DNA from: Vavraia culicis subsp. floridensis | Lineage: Eukaryota; Microsporidia; Pleistophoridae | DNA length: 41,269 nucleotides | Direction: 5' to 3' | NCBI RefSeq assembly: GCF_000192795.1 | Contig: NW_007360638.1 | Coordinates: 23,405 to 64,673 of the forward strand | In this document: positions 19,996-30,483 of the stretch, in pieces | Layout: every line of letters begins with the position of its first letter | Numbering within the stretch: position 1 is the stretch's first letter | Program-made: the position numbers and the translations under genes | Notes under the pieces: generated by a model | What the model was told of the DNA's origin: nothing | The model's input: the letters and a program-made list of their open reading frames with translations, nothing else | Databases searched by the model: none

Positions 19996-20372
19996 TGGTT
20001 GGTAGCTTTAACTATGTCTATAGCAGGTAGAAGATGTGACATTGATTGTGAACCTAAAATCTTAGTAGTATACAGGTACTCATAATGCTCGTCAAACGTC
20101 GTAAGCATGTATATGGTTTTGTAAATACTATGCAATTTACGATACATCTTCCACAAGCATGATTTCATTGCATATGAATGCCATGATGTGCTTTTTCGTG
20201 TCAAAAACTGTGCCATTTTACTAATTGGTGCTGTCATCAATTTACAAAACCTGCTTGCAGCATCTGTAGTATTTATGGTTATCAGTGCTGCTAAGAGGCA
20301 TAGAATTCGAGGGCTATGATAAAAGAAGCTTGGTTCATGTTCGGAACAAATGTTTAATTTGATATGTGCCAT
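19968..20372 (-). CDS. Helical ORF overlapping zinc-ribbon gene A (134 aa; possible 5' part of the same gene)
   Basis: An ATG-initiated ORF whose last 28 bp overlap the zinc-ribbon gene in the -1 frame. The peptide is helical and Lys/Tyr/Ser-rich, with a hydrophobic stretch near residues 22-36 and a segment SCLWKMYRKLHSIYKTIYML. Frame continuity could be restored only between about 19968 and 20010. There is no canonical slippery heptamer there, so a decayed or mis-sequenced gene, or two overlapping genes, are likelier than programmed shifting. Paralog B has no comparable extension. I recognise no family. Confidence 0.4.
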   Translation of the reverse strand: MAHIKLNICSEHEPSFFYHSPRILCLLAALITINTTDAASRFCKLMTAPISKMAQFLTRKSTSWHSYAMKSCLWKMYRKLHSIYKTIYMLTTFDEHYEYLYTTKILGSQSMSHLLPAIDIVKATNQWFHRLTLS

Positions 20373-20966
20373 CGTAGCGTCTTAAACACAAATATCGGGC
20401 AAATAGATATGTTTTGCGGCCTTGTTGTATGCATCATTGTGATAGGTAAGCACACTTTAAAAATTTGCAAAAATGAACGAAATTTGCCTCTTTATACTTA
20501 TTTCGCCTTTTAAATCACAAATTTGAAGCACAATCAGGTTCATAGAAGTGACAGTGTCACTTCACCGTTATGTGGTCATCACCGAATACGTCATATTTCT
20601 GTTTGTTTCTCTGTGTGAACTTTTCGAGGCTCTAGCAAATAAAAAAATAGTGTAGAGCTTGAAACACCATGTAATATGTGCAGGAGCAATATGTTGCAAC
20701 ACAAAGAGGCAGTCATATAACAACCATCTCGCCTTAAATTTGGATCATAGAAAAATCGTTTAATTCACATGAACACATTATTGTACCGAAGTCGAGCCAC
20801 AGGTAAAATATCGCTAACTATTTTTACTATTTTTGTCATAAAATATGGCATGTTCTTAGCAAAAACAATGGTCATGATGGTACTTGAGTCATGCTGCATC
20901 TAACAATTCATTCTTATACCAAAGCGTTCACAACATAATATAGATCTCGTTATATTCTGCTTGTCC
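20373..20966. other. Spacer between the two zinc-ribbon paralogs
   Basis: 594 bp of AT-rich sequence with no gene recognised. Confidence 0.4.
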
Positions 20967-21278
20967 TCATGAGATGCCTTTGCCACACCCTATACAATAA
21001 TCGATATTTGGATGAACTGTTGTTTTACAATTGCGACAATGGTACACACCGTTAGTTCCAAGCATCGTGAGGCACCCTTTACATGCAACATAAGGACCTT
21101 CTTTTTTGTATTTGAATACTTTGATGCCACATAACTTAAACACACAGTATTTGGTGATGTACAATGGACAGCTCTTAAATCCACAATTACTGCAGAACAC
21201 GGCCGGTGGTGGTTTCTTGAAGCCTTTGGGCGTCTTAAGATGTTCTCGTATGACAAAGCAAGTCTCGTAAATGGGCAT
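20967..21278 (-). CDS. Double zinc-ribbon protein B (zinc_ribbon_15-like)
   Basis: The product is 103 residues with four CxxC pairs beginning at Cys29, 66, 81 and 95. The gaps of 37, 15 and 14 residues are exactly those of paralog A. The first ribbon has KPPPAVFCSNC, then YITKYCVFKLCGIKVF, then ACKGC; the second is CRNCKTTVHPNIDYCIGC. The protein is basic and soluble and lacks the hydrophobic N-terminal half of A. An AAAATTTG block lies about 20 nt upstream of the ATG. Proteins of this pattern occur in fungi as short uncharacterised zinc-ribbon proteins. A regulatory or complex-bridging role is possible but nothing here shows it. Confidence 0.65.
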   Translation of the reverse strand: MPIYETCFVIREHLKTPKGFKKPPPAVFCSNCGFKSCPLYITKYCVFKLCGIKVFKYKKEGPYVACKGCLTMLGTNGVYHCRNCKTTVHPNIDYCIGCGKGIS

Positions 21279-21534
21279 TATGCAATTCCGACAAATTTTG
21301 TTTTATAAGGTGATCGCGCTTGCTATTGGTTTGTTGATACGCGTTCACAGATAGTTGGTTATTTCTCCTGGTATATCGGATAGTTTCTCAGTTTGATAGG
21401 TGAGACGATATAGAAAGGAGTAATTACGGGAATAGTGCAGCTGTGCCAGTTAATCATAAGAAACAGCTTAAGAAAAATGGAAGCACATTAATTTGGTTTG
21501 AGCAAAACAGGTTACGTCATTTACAACGCAGATT

Positions 21535-22493
21535 TTGAGTTTGGTAGCAGTAGGGGCTAAGTGGCACGTGAAAATTTCAATGAATTTGAAGTTGCTGTTT
21601 CGGCCAGTGGATGTAAGTCTGCGATCTACTGTTATAATACTTTTTTGCTGTGAGAAACGGGTTGAAAGTTTGTTTCTTAAGCGTGGTGTATACGCTCTGA
21701 AAGGAACTGTTGTTAGATGATACACTCGATTGAAAAATCTTTGTTGCACAAACACAGAGATGCACGAAGCGTACCAAAGGTTTTTTTGAATGGATGGCAT
21801 CAAATACCAAACACATTTTGCGGTCTAAGAGTCACCGGGAAACGTTGTGGGCTGAAATGACCTTTTCTCGTCTTGTCAACCAAACATCAATCAAAAGCGG
21901 TGCCATTCTTTCTTTGGGCAAAAATTTTCCTTTAAAGAATATCGATTTCTCAGAAATGTGGATCCTGTAAAACTGTTTAATAAGGAATTACGAAAGCAAA
22001 GAGTGTCTGTGGTTGTCGATTTTCTCCCCAACGATGCAACAGCCACGCTGGCAGGCAAAACGCTCGCGAGTTATCGGGAGAAGACATTTTCAATTGATGC
22101 TGTTCTCGACATCTTAACAAATTCTGCGTAGGTTAAAAGTATTTACGGCAAGCAACTCCGTATCATTTACACTGAATGGGCACGTTTCAATTCGTTGCAT
22201 TTGAATGTTGCACCGTGCAATCGATACATTAAATTGGTGATAAAGAGAAAGGGAAAGGTCAATAAAAGGCTTGATCGTATAATTGAAGGCTACCACTTCG
22301 CAAATTTGATCGATCTGACGTGCGGAACAAAGGTATGAGCAGACGGCTAGAATCGGATGTAATTTCGTGAATAGTTGGGGACGGTGAGATAAAAAACTTT
22401 GTTTCTGACCATGAACTGCCAATTCGTAGGTGCTATAAAACGACGAAACCACAAATGTCAATTGCCTTACTGTCATTATTCATTAAATCTTAA
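21535..22493 (+). pseudogene. Decayed gene of unknown family
   Basis: Gene-like plus-strand segments succeed one another through several frame changes and stops. About 21580-21720 reads LFRPVDVSLRSTVIILFCC. About 21735-21855 reads NGWHQIPNTFCGLRVTGKR. An ATG at about 21858 begins a 38-residue piece ending in TAA. Then one frame gives NKELRKQRVSVVVDFLPNDA up to a TAG, resumes in the same frame after it (KQLRIIYTEWARFN...) to a TGA, and a last piece runs to TAA at 22491-22493. The total is about 310 codons. The family is not recognisable. The minus-strand ORF at 22114-22476 is an overlapping alternative that I consider a shadow. Confidence 0.45.
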
Positions 22494-25426
22494 GATGTAA
22501 ACGTGTACACAATTATTAATGTAGCTATTAATGGTTCTCAATTTGGTAGTCTAAAAGAACTCTCGTTCTTTAAGGAGGAAATGAAAAGGCAGCGCCAGAT
22601 TCAAAATACAAACATAAAAACTTTAAGTTTGTGTCAGTATTTGAAGCAATACTAACAAAGACACTTAAAATGCTTGCTTTGCAACACAACAATCCCGGGA
22701 TTGGTAAAATATCTTAAGATGGATTTCTTCCCTTTACAACCTTAATTAAATAAAATAGGTTGATTTTTCCGTTCATATTTTTGACATTATCTTTTTTAAT
22801 AGATTTTTTCGAGTACTTCCTCCTCAAACAACATCAATAAGATCCTTTACATATTTTTTTGATGTTAAATTTTGGTGCACACCCATCAAACATGTGATTT
22901 GGTATCAAACCGTGCAATAATTCATATAGCACCTCATAATCGGGTGCAAGTTGATCAAACGTTTACATTTTGTGTGTTTGTGAACATTGGACTCATTGAT
23001 ATGGCATAAAACATGCTATCTTTTACAGAAAGACTGTCCATTTTTACAATCAGGCCATGCCATCACAATGTATCATAAAATAGCGAACATGAACAGCAGC
23101 ATAGGAATAAATTGTACACCTAATATTTAGTATTTCTTATCCAAAATGGATCTGGAAATGCTGCTTTCATACCGATTACTGCGTTTATCATAAGATGTTA
23201 TAGATCATACTTTAATTATGATGAAGAAATTTTCTTAAAAACCTTGTTAATGAACGTACAAGTATCGTCACATAAGATTATTCGCTTTTGTAAACAATTC
23301 CGGAAAACAGCAAAATTTCACTCTTTAGTGCATCATTAATGCTCATCCTGCAACACGCTTAATCACTAAATAAATTACCCTGCGCAACACGATCCATGAT
23401 CATAAAGACAGAAATATCAATCCGATGCAAGGGTGGCATTTAAACATTCATCTATTGTTTCGCTGGGCTTGTTCAAGATAAAAAACCTTTTAAGCGTTTT
23501 CTACTATCAGTACCCGCAGAATCCATCAATTAAATCAGCTACCACGGTTAATCTCATTGAACCAGAAAAAATGTTAATTTGAATAACATGATTCATAAGA
23601 TGCTAAATAGATCACTTTTGGAGAAAATATTTTATAGATCATTATTCATACAAATTTTTTCATCCAACTGGGCTGAACTGTGTCGTACGGAAGAATTTTA
23701 GATAAATTTACATATTGCGAATAAATAAATTTTGTAATCAGGTTTCAGAAATACTATACTTATTGAAGAACGCGCCTCACATTTCAAAGTAATTTAAACT
23801 TGAAAATCGATAAAATATCAATTGAGAGGAAACACAGCGCAAAAGGGCTGTAATAACACGTTTGATACGGAACATTTTATCCGTGCGAATATTTCTCGTG
23901 TTCCCATTCATCCAATAATGATACTTCCTAACTTGTCACTACATTTTTGTTAAGAAATCACTATAGCACACCTGCTAGATTGTATTACCTGTTTTCATAT
24001 GCTACTTATTCCTATTTTAATCATATCTATGGATCTTAGTCGCTAAATTATTCCGTCCTTTCGACCGTAAATGGTTAATCCAAACCCGTTCTGAACTGGC
24101 ACCTCCTCTAATTCGGTAATGAACAACATTTTCTTACATTTTTGCTCTCTAACCACTATGTAATATGTTTTTAGTCATTGATCATTCTACCCAGGACTAC
24201 ATTGTTGTTAATTCATTAAAGGTCTCAGCAGCATTTTGCTGAACTAATGTGCAGCTGAACAATGTAGTGATACGAATTGATAACATCATATTTTCATCTA
24301 GTGTTATGTCTTTTACGCTGTGTATTGTGCTATTTTTGGTTATTATGACGCTTTATTACATTTGTACGAGTTACTTTTTATTAATAGTACTCTATATGTC
24401 CATTTTTCTATACAGCTTACTGCCGTTTCTATATTTATAATTGAGCCTTTCCTGGGCTTTCCATATTGTGATTTTTTATTTTCAAGGATTATGGTCATTA
24501 TTCCATATTTTTTGTGTTTTTCAGGCTGTAAAATTTTTTTACTTCAATAAAACATCTCTTTATTTGAAATAAACCTTTTATGACACTGCTCTATGTCTTG
24601 TTCTTTAATTGCTTATCCCTAAATTGTGCGAATTAAAAATATCTAAAGTTAATAATCTCACACCGCAAAAAATCTGCAAAAACCTTACCTGTTTTCATAA
24701 CTTCTTATTCTTCAGTTGCTTATCAAAATTTATTTACCGCCTAATACTTATCAAAAGTGTTCTATTAAATCGTGCAAATTACTTTCGTATTCATCCATGA
24801 TCCAATTGTACAATGATCTATCTTGTTTTCGCATGGCTGTCTACTACTTACCACCAACTCTCTCCCATTTTGGATAGAAATTATTTTTAATTAATTTTGC
24901 ACAATTATGACAACCATGATTAATATAGCAGTTTGAAAGTTTTTTGAAGTTCATGGTGCCTACCATTTATTTTATGAGAGTGTTTGAAATAAACCAATTT
25001 TACGCTATGATTGATCAAAATTCTTTAGTTTTTTGGTATTTGCTATCACTGAGTTTAAAAGGTTTGCGTGGATCGTTTTGAAGATGTGCACTGTGCATGA
25101 AAACACGCCTAATAAATTTAATTAAACTACTTTGTGTAAATTAAACCATAAATACTGTTGCAAGTTATAATTGGTATCAAAAAATAATACTGTTTAAATT
25201 GACAGCCCACCAAATAATACGTAGTATCTGTACACGTTAGAGAGTGCCTAAAAGTATTTGTTTGCCACCATTCTAACCATATAATCTATAATATTCACAT
25301 ATCAAAGGGAATCTGCCATTTCTGTCATGTCAAATTTAGTCCAATAGACCATATATGTCAATGGTAAATATTTTTTCGTGCTCGTGTCGCGTGGTAATTC
25401 GTCGTAATCAGTTCTGAAAAGCTGTT
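22494..25426. other. Long AT-rich gene-poor region
   Basis: Nearly 3 kb without a supportable gene. Hydrophobic ORFs at about 24306-24550 arise from T-rich sequence. I found no tRNA-like B-box, no repeat array and no transposon ends. Confidence 0.45.
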
Positions 25427-25618
25427 ATGTTCGATTATGGAACGAATATTAAAACTGTACCACCGAAATATTGGTACCAATTATTGCGGCAAATCTGTCT
25501 CGAACACACCAATAAAGTAATAAGGGATGATAAGCACAGTACTACAAACGGCTCCTTTTATTCTAACGAATCACGGTTAAACACACTGCTACATTTACCC
25601 TTTAAAGCAAGTCCATAA
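25427..25618 (+). CDS. Possible small ORF (63 aa)
   Basis: ATG-initiated, with gene-like composition (MFDYGTNIKTVPPKYWYQLL...). It has no family resemblance and no CCC motif, though an AAATATTTTTT block lies about 60 nt upstream. It could equally be the remnant of a longer gene. Confidence 0.25.
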   Translation: MFDYGTNIKTVPPKYWYQLLRQICLEHTNKVIRDDKHSTTNGSFYSNESRLNTLLHLPFKASP

Positions 25619-25812
25619 CAGTACAATATTATTGGTATTAAAAAAGGAAATTTTAAAAATCTAAAGATGAAGTTGCCACGAAATATGAATTTACATCACC
25701 TACATGTGATAAACATGTTTAATAGACGTTTTGTTAGTGTAATGAACAGCTATCTATAGGCCTACAGGTTCACCATTTCCACACTACTTGTTTGTGCATT
25801 ACAGAGACTCCT

Positions 25813-26778
25813 TTATTTCCGCTGGTGTCTTTTCCTCATATGTGTGATCAAACACTTTCTGTAAATGTAAGTAAAGTCGCAATGATCACATTTGTATTCT
25901 CGATCAGACTCGTGAATTGCCACGTGCCAATTATCTCTATACAAGCTATTGCACATTCCACTTTCATTTGTCCTATCACTTATTGTGCTGTTTTGTCTGT
26001 TTACATCACATCGGTGTATTTTCCATAAGAAATATCGAAAAAGTTCGATATCGTGCCTGGTTATTCCACCAAATCTGCTATTCTGTATCTCTCTGATAAT
26101 GCTGAACTTCCTGTCCTGATAACCGTGCTTAAGAAATACACTGTTAGTTCTACCGCTTCTATCAACGCCCACCGATTTATTTTCTAATGGATCATTGCGA
26201 AAAATAGCTTCCTTGGCCGAGTCATCATCATCAAAACATTTTTTGACAGCAGCACTTCCTATCGGATTTTCTTTGTCCTCATAGAGTATTTCTTGACAAG
26301 TGTCTAATTTATCAGTATAATGCATTTCATGTGTATCATGTAAAATACCGGGTTCTACACTCCTTTTTTCTTTTGCCACGTCAGATTTGTCACCTCGGAC
26401 AGTACATGACGTATTCTCGGCGTATTCTTCACCGCTAGATCTATTTCCGTCCAATAAATCATTTTTCTCATCATTTTCGTCATTTTCTCTGCACCAATTG
26501 CTGTTATTGTTGTCAACACTGATTTCTTTGGCAGCGCCATTCTCCTCGTCATTGCCAGTATTCATTCTAGCTGCATTTGTGGTCCCGTATCTGCTGATCT
26601 TCCTCATCTCCGGCATGCTATACTTTACAGGACTGCAGCCATCTCTTCCATGTGCCACCATCCCTATACTATCGTTAAAAGGCACGTCGCTCACTCGTAC
26701 ATGTGTTTCCCTAGGATACCTGTTCCGCATACACTCATCCATCTCATCATCGCTCATTTGCCATTTCTTATCCTTCAT
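25813..26778 (-). CDS. Acidic protein with single C-terminal C2H2 zinc finger (paralog 1)
   Basis: The product is 321 residues. The first 270 are charged, low-complexity and rich in Asp, Glu, Asn, Ser and Lys, probably disordered. The last 27 form one C2H2 finger: Cys297, Cys300, His313 and His318, spacing C-x2-C-x12-H-x4-H, with FTYIYRKCLITH between the knuckles and a basic tail. A single finger with a disordered acidic region suggests a DNA/RNA-binding or protein-binding regulator; the target is unknown. The finger closely matches the one at 34715-35455. Upstream of the ATG, GGG and AATTTT appear about 10-20 nt away on the minus strand. Confidence 0.72.
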   Translation of the reverse strand: MKDKKWQMSDDEMDECMRNRYPRETHVRVSDVPFNDSIGMVAHGRDGCSPVKYSMPEMRKISRYGTTNAARMNTGNDEENGAAKEISVDNNNSNWCRENDENDEKNDLLDGNRSSGEEYAENTSCTVRGDKSDVAKEKRSVEPGILHDTHEMHYTDKLDTCQEILYEDKENPIGSAAVKKCFDDDDSAKEAIFRNDPLENKSVGVDRSGRTNSVFLKHGYQDRKFSIIREIQNSRFGGITRHDIELFRYFLWKIHRCDVNRQNSTISDRTNESGMCNSLYRDNWHVAIHESDREYKCDHCDFTYIYRKCLITHMRKRHQRK

Positions 26779-27799
26779 GCGGCTACCAAAATTCTCCCTT
26801 TGATATTAAAAAATAAATCTCAAAAAAATACATCAATCCATAACATTTCCTTTTCCAGCTATAAACAGTAATATATTATTGGTTAACATGGCATTAAACG
26901 TTTTTGGTAATTCTGTTCTATTACACTGTATATTTTTTGTACGAATATCGATTTGCCATTGAAATGATATGAAAGTTTAAAGATAGAATATAATAATTGA
27001 TAATGTGTAAAAATAATGCTTAATAAGTAAATAAATAGATTATTTATTTTTATACCACGGCACATAGACGATTACTGCTCAAATTTATGGTTTTTAAGCC
27101 GTTCTATTTTTTATTCAATTTTCCTCTTTTATCTTTTAATTTTCAAATCTTTTTCCTTCTTTATCATTGAGTGACAGATTATTTAGTTTGGCGATAAGAA
27201 AAGGGAATGATGTAAGAAAATCTAATTTTTGTGCAACAATGGATGAAAAATAGCATTTGATTGCTTTATAAATACAATTCGGACATCGAACATTGCATTC
27301 TGCCACGGGCATGCGTGCTAGTGCTCGATATGTGAGGCGCTCTTGCTATTCGTGTTTGCTACAATTTTTGAACAGTTTACAAAATGCCGCATTTTAAAAC
27401 ATCACAATTTTACATGTTGGTGCCTGCACACGTTTTGATCTGCGTTCCAATCTCCTTTTTTCCGCCAATTTTTTGGAAAACCCAAAATCGATCAAAAGAA
27501 GCAAAAGAAAATCAGCATGCAAATGGAACAACAATGTGTAAAAATGGGAAATATTAGACCAGATAATAAAAGTTTCATGTTAATATAAGTGGCCTTTTAT
27601 GTATTTTCCTCCTTTGTCTCTTTATAGAAACATTTAGGTCTAAAACGAAGAAGATAAAAAGATAGTCGATATTATCAATCACAGAACGATTGCGATGAAT
27701 TTATACGAATGTACTTGGTGATCCCTCATTATTTACAGCTAGTTCATAATGGGATAGTGAAATGATAAGAATGTTGTTGATGGAGTGTCGAGTTGACAC
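26779..27799. other. AT-rich spacer, nothing recognised
   Basis: About 1 kb upstream of C2H2 paralog 1, rich in A/T runs. No gene or RNA gene seen. Confidence 0.4.
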
Positions 27800-28530
27800 G
27801 TACGTATGCATCGGATTAGATATTAAACCGTCCAAAGTTCGGATAATATGTGGATTGATGTTGACGCTTTAAGAAAAGAATGGGAAAAAAAGGGAAATGC
27901 TATTTTTTGAATTGCCGAGAATTGCATGTCCATTTTGCAGCGATGTGTGCTCCATATATAGGAAAGATAGATTTGATTTGCAATTATCATTAGGTTATGA
28001 TCATACACATCTCGGTTTCTGGAGTAAAGTATATTTTATTACAACCAACGCTCTTCGTGCGAGTGTTTTACGGATGTTTTGATTGAGAGCAAAAATTTTT
28101 TAAAACTCTTTAACCGCAAGTTACAGACCATCCTTTATGAAAATGAAGTGCTGTAGTGCAGATGCTCAGCTGGAAACATTTTCGAAAACGGGAAGAGCAC
28201 AGCTCGGTATTCGCCACAAATTGTGGAGACAACAATTAGAAAATCTAGACTACTAAGTGGATTAAGTATAAAACATGATATTATGTGTGAAAATTAATTA
28301 TTGCGATATTTTACTGTGAATGGTTTTGTGTTGACTACTGAATCGGGTTTTGCAGAAATACTAGATGCTTTGGACGTGCAAGCATTCACACGGTATTTGC
28401 GGTATTTACAGCAGTTTTAAAGAAGTAAACTGCGCGATTTCCGACAAAAATTTTATTGTTGCTCACTGAAATGGCAAAACCGTGCGTGATATCCGAGAAT
28501 ACGATAAAAAGGAATTGAGATTATATTGCG
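27800..28530 (+). pseudogene. Decayed coding sequence upstream of RNase H2A
   Basis: Short plus-strand segments with gene-like composition occur in succession. About 27835-27909 reads SDNMWIDVDALRKEWEKKG and then a stop. A shifted frame from an ATG at 27897 contains LPRIACPFCSDVC (61 codons). An ATG at 28137 opens 39 codons (MKMKCCSADAQLETFSKTGR...). About 28310-28420 contains GFAEILDALDVQAFTRYL. None is long enough to be a gene; together they suggest one or two relics. Family unknown. Confidence 0.35.
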
Positions 28531-28661
28531 AAACACAAAGGTAATTAAAGTTATATTGTTGTAAATGTGCTTTAGCAGTCCAAATTGTGCTTTTGTCGGT
28601 AGTTTCATTGCTCGCGGTCATCGTTGCTCAAAAATTTGACCCAAATATTTTTTTAGTCGAG

Positions 28662-28671
28662 AAAATTTTTT
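28662..28671 (+). promoter_or_regulatory. AAAATTTTTT start-proximal block of the RNase H2A gene
   Basis: This block ends 8 nt before the ATG at 28680. A further AAAATTTGACCC lies at about 28631-28642. It supports 28680 as the start rather than the upstream GTG at 28587. Confidence 0.5.
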
Positions 28672-28679
28672 ACCTCTGC

Positions 28680-29711
28680 ATGAGAAAATTGCAAGGCTTG
28701 AACAATGGCGTAGCAAACAGAAAAAAAGACACTGCGGCAAAACCTAACACTGCACTTAAAAGAAATGACGGGTTATCTGCCATTAAAAGCAAAAAAAGGC
28801 AAATGGTCCCGAATGTACACATTTTGGAAAATAAAATTTTTACTCCCCACTCCGAGGACAATCTAGCAGTAAATAAAAACATAATCCATTCTAGCATCAG
28901 ATCTACCGGTAAAAGACTCACGATAGGAATAGATGAGGCGGGGCGCGGACCTGTTTTGGGTTACTTGGTGTATGCAGCTTTGATAATAGAAGAGGAGAAC
29001 GATATTACAAACCCAACAGTCAGTTCGGCACTGAAAGACGTGCACAGTGATATAAAAATGTGTGATAGCAAGCTTCTTTTACCGAAACAAAGAGAAACAA
29101 TTTACGATCAGATAAGAAATACGCATTCATACGTATGGTATGCGCTGCATCCAGAGTATATTAGCACGGAGATGGACAGAAGAAATCTAAATGACATAAG
29201 TATCAGCGCAGTTGTTTATATATTACGTATCATTTTTGAGGCTCTGTCGACAGAGAATGGAAACAAACGCCGTTTTTGGGATTGCCAAGAAAGAACCAAT
29301 ACTGGAATTGGTAGAAGCGATGAAATTGGAAAAAATGTCAGCTTGCGTAGAGATGGAGTAGAAAACGTTTTTATTGATGCGCTCGGGAACACGGACAAGT
29401 ATCTGCAAATTTTGCAGCGGCATTTCCCGTCAGTTCCGTTCACGATAAAGCCAAAGGCGGATAGCATTTACAGATGCGTGGGTGGTGCGAGCATAATTGC
29501 GAAAGTGGTACGTGATGACCTGCTAAAACAGTTTAGCGCGGAATGCGGATCGGGCTACCCCTCGGATTGGCGCACTGTCAAGTGGCTGGACACGAACCGT
29601 GAGTGTGAGATGGTGCGCTTCAAATGGGCGTGCGTGAAGAGGAACGATGAAAAGAGAAGGAGCGCCAAAGTGTACGGAAAGTACGATAGCCTGCATTTCT
29701 GTGATTATTAA
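28680..29711 (+). CDS. RNH201: Ribonuclease H2 catalytic subunit A
   Basis: The 343-residue product carries the type 2 RNase H signature: GIDEAGRGPVLG at about residues 83-94 (catalytic Asp85, Glu86), MCDSKLLL, VFIDALG (Asp233), KPKADSIYRCVGGASIIAKV followed by RD (Asp279), and GSGYPSD. The enzyme removes RNA and single ribonucleotides from DNA, in eukaryotes as a heterotrimer with H2B and H2C. A basic N-terminal tail of about 75 residues and an insert of about 40 residues before VFIDALG (Arg, Asn and Gly-rich) make it longer than yeast or human H2A cores. The frame extends upstream from a GTG through a hydrophobic stretch. The ATG at 28680, with its AAAATTTTTT block, is the likelier start. 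H2B/H2C are not identified in the window. Confidence 0.93.
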   Translation: MRKLQGLNNGVANRKKDTAAKPNTALKRNDGLSAIKSKKRQMVPNVHILENKIFTPHSEDNLAVNKNIIHSSIRSTGKRLTIGIDEAGRGPVLGYLVYAALIIEEENDITNPTVSSALKDVHSDIKMCDSKLLLPKQRETIYDQIRNTHSYVWYALHPEYISTEMDRRNLNDISISAVVYILRIIFEALSTENGNKRRFWDCQERTNTGIGRSDEIGKNVSLRRDGVENVFIDALGNTDKYLQILQRHFPSVPFTIKPKADSIYRCVGGASIIAKVVRDDLLKQFSAECGSGYPSDWRTVKWLDTNRECEMVRFKWACVKRNDEKRRSAKVYGKYDSLHFCDY

Positions 29712-30483
29712 ACGCACATTGGTCAACGGTTGCTTTCCGGGAGTGTGAATGTGCACAGCTTTCCCATCAATTCAAGAGACCCGGTTAGATTATAATATAA
29801 TTTTATTTGATTCTATTTGTGTGCATGTCCGTGACTGCTTCTCAATTTTACAGATTTATTGGTCAGTACGGAGAAATGGTGTCTGTTGGGAATACCGGAG
29901 AGCGTAGTTCCACGTGATTTATGTATCCTAAAAAGTATCTCCTACCATATGCAATAAATCACCGTACCGTGTTAATTAAAACCTTTTATTTCTAATTAGT
30001 TCCTAATTTAAAAGTAAACTTAATTATTTTTCTTGATGGTGTTCATCAGTAGAAGTTAAATTATTTTTGATTGGTCATCAAAAAATTTAAGGGACTCATA
30101 TCTGATATCAACAATTTTCCATTAATTAATCCTGTTGGACGGACCAATGGCATTTTTCAAGAATTAAACAAGCTGTAATGGATGCTAACGCATGGGAAAA
30201 CTAATATTTTTGGAGTTGAGCGGAAAATACAAAATTTTTGCGGCTAATATTTCTTAGAGAAGAAGCCATTGTCCAATTCCGTTTATCACTTTAATATATC
30301 AATCAAAATCATACAGCCAACCATGATCGGAATAAATAAGTTAGTCTTTCACCAATCAATTGGATGTTTGACGACTAAAACATGTTACTTTCATCAGGAA
30401 TGTGTCATTTTAACCCGTAGAATTGCGCTCAGAAAAATTAACGAATCAAAAAGAATGCTAAAGGAGAGGGCTATAAAACACTT
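29712..30483. other. AT-rich spacer between RNase H2A and PFK genes
   Basis: No gene recognised. The two genes are transcribed in the same direction, but 770 bp apart. Confidence 0.4.

Noticed and set aside
19465..20372. Peroxin-11-like reading of the joined helical ORF plus zinc-ribbon gene A
   Set aside because: Helix spacing is only loosely similar, Pex11 has no zinc ribbon, and microsporidia are considered to lack peroxisomes.
22114..22476. Minus-strand ATG ORF of 120 codons
   Set aside because: It overlaps a longer run of plus-strand coding-like segments whose composition fits local genes better; its own peptide shows no domain or start motif. Kept only as an alternative to the relic call.
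24306..24550. Hydrophobic ORFs resembling small membrane proteins
   Set aside because: T-rich sequence gives Leu/Ile/Phe-rich peptides by chance; the two frames overlap and neither has a start motif.
28587..28679. N-terminal extension of RNase H2A from a GTG
   Set aside because: Non-ATG start; the hydrophobic peptide comes from T-rich promoter sequence, and the AAAATTTTTT block marks the ATG at 28680.
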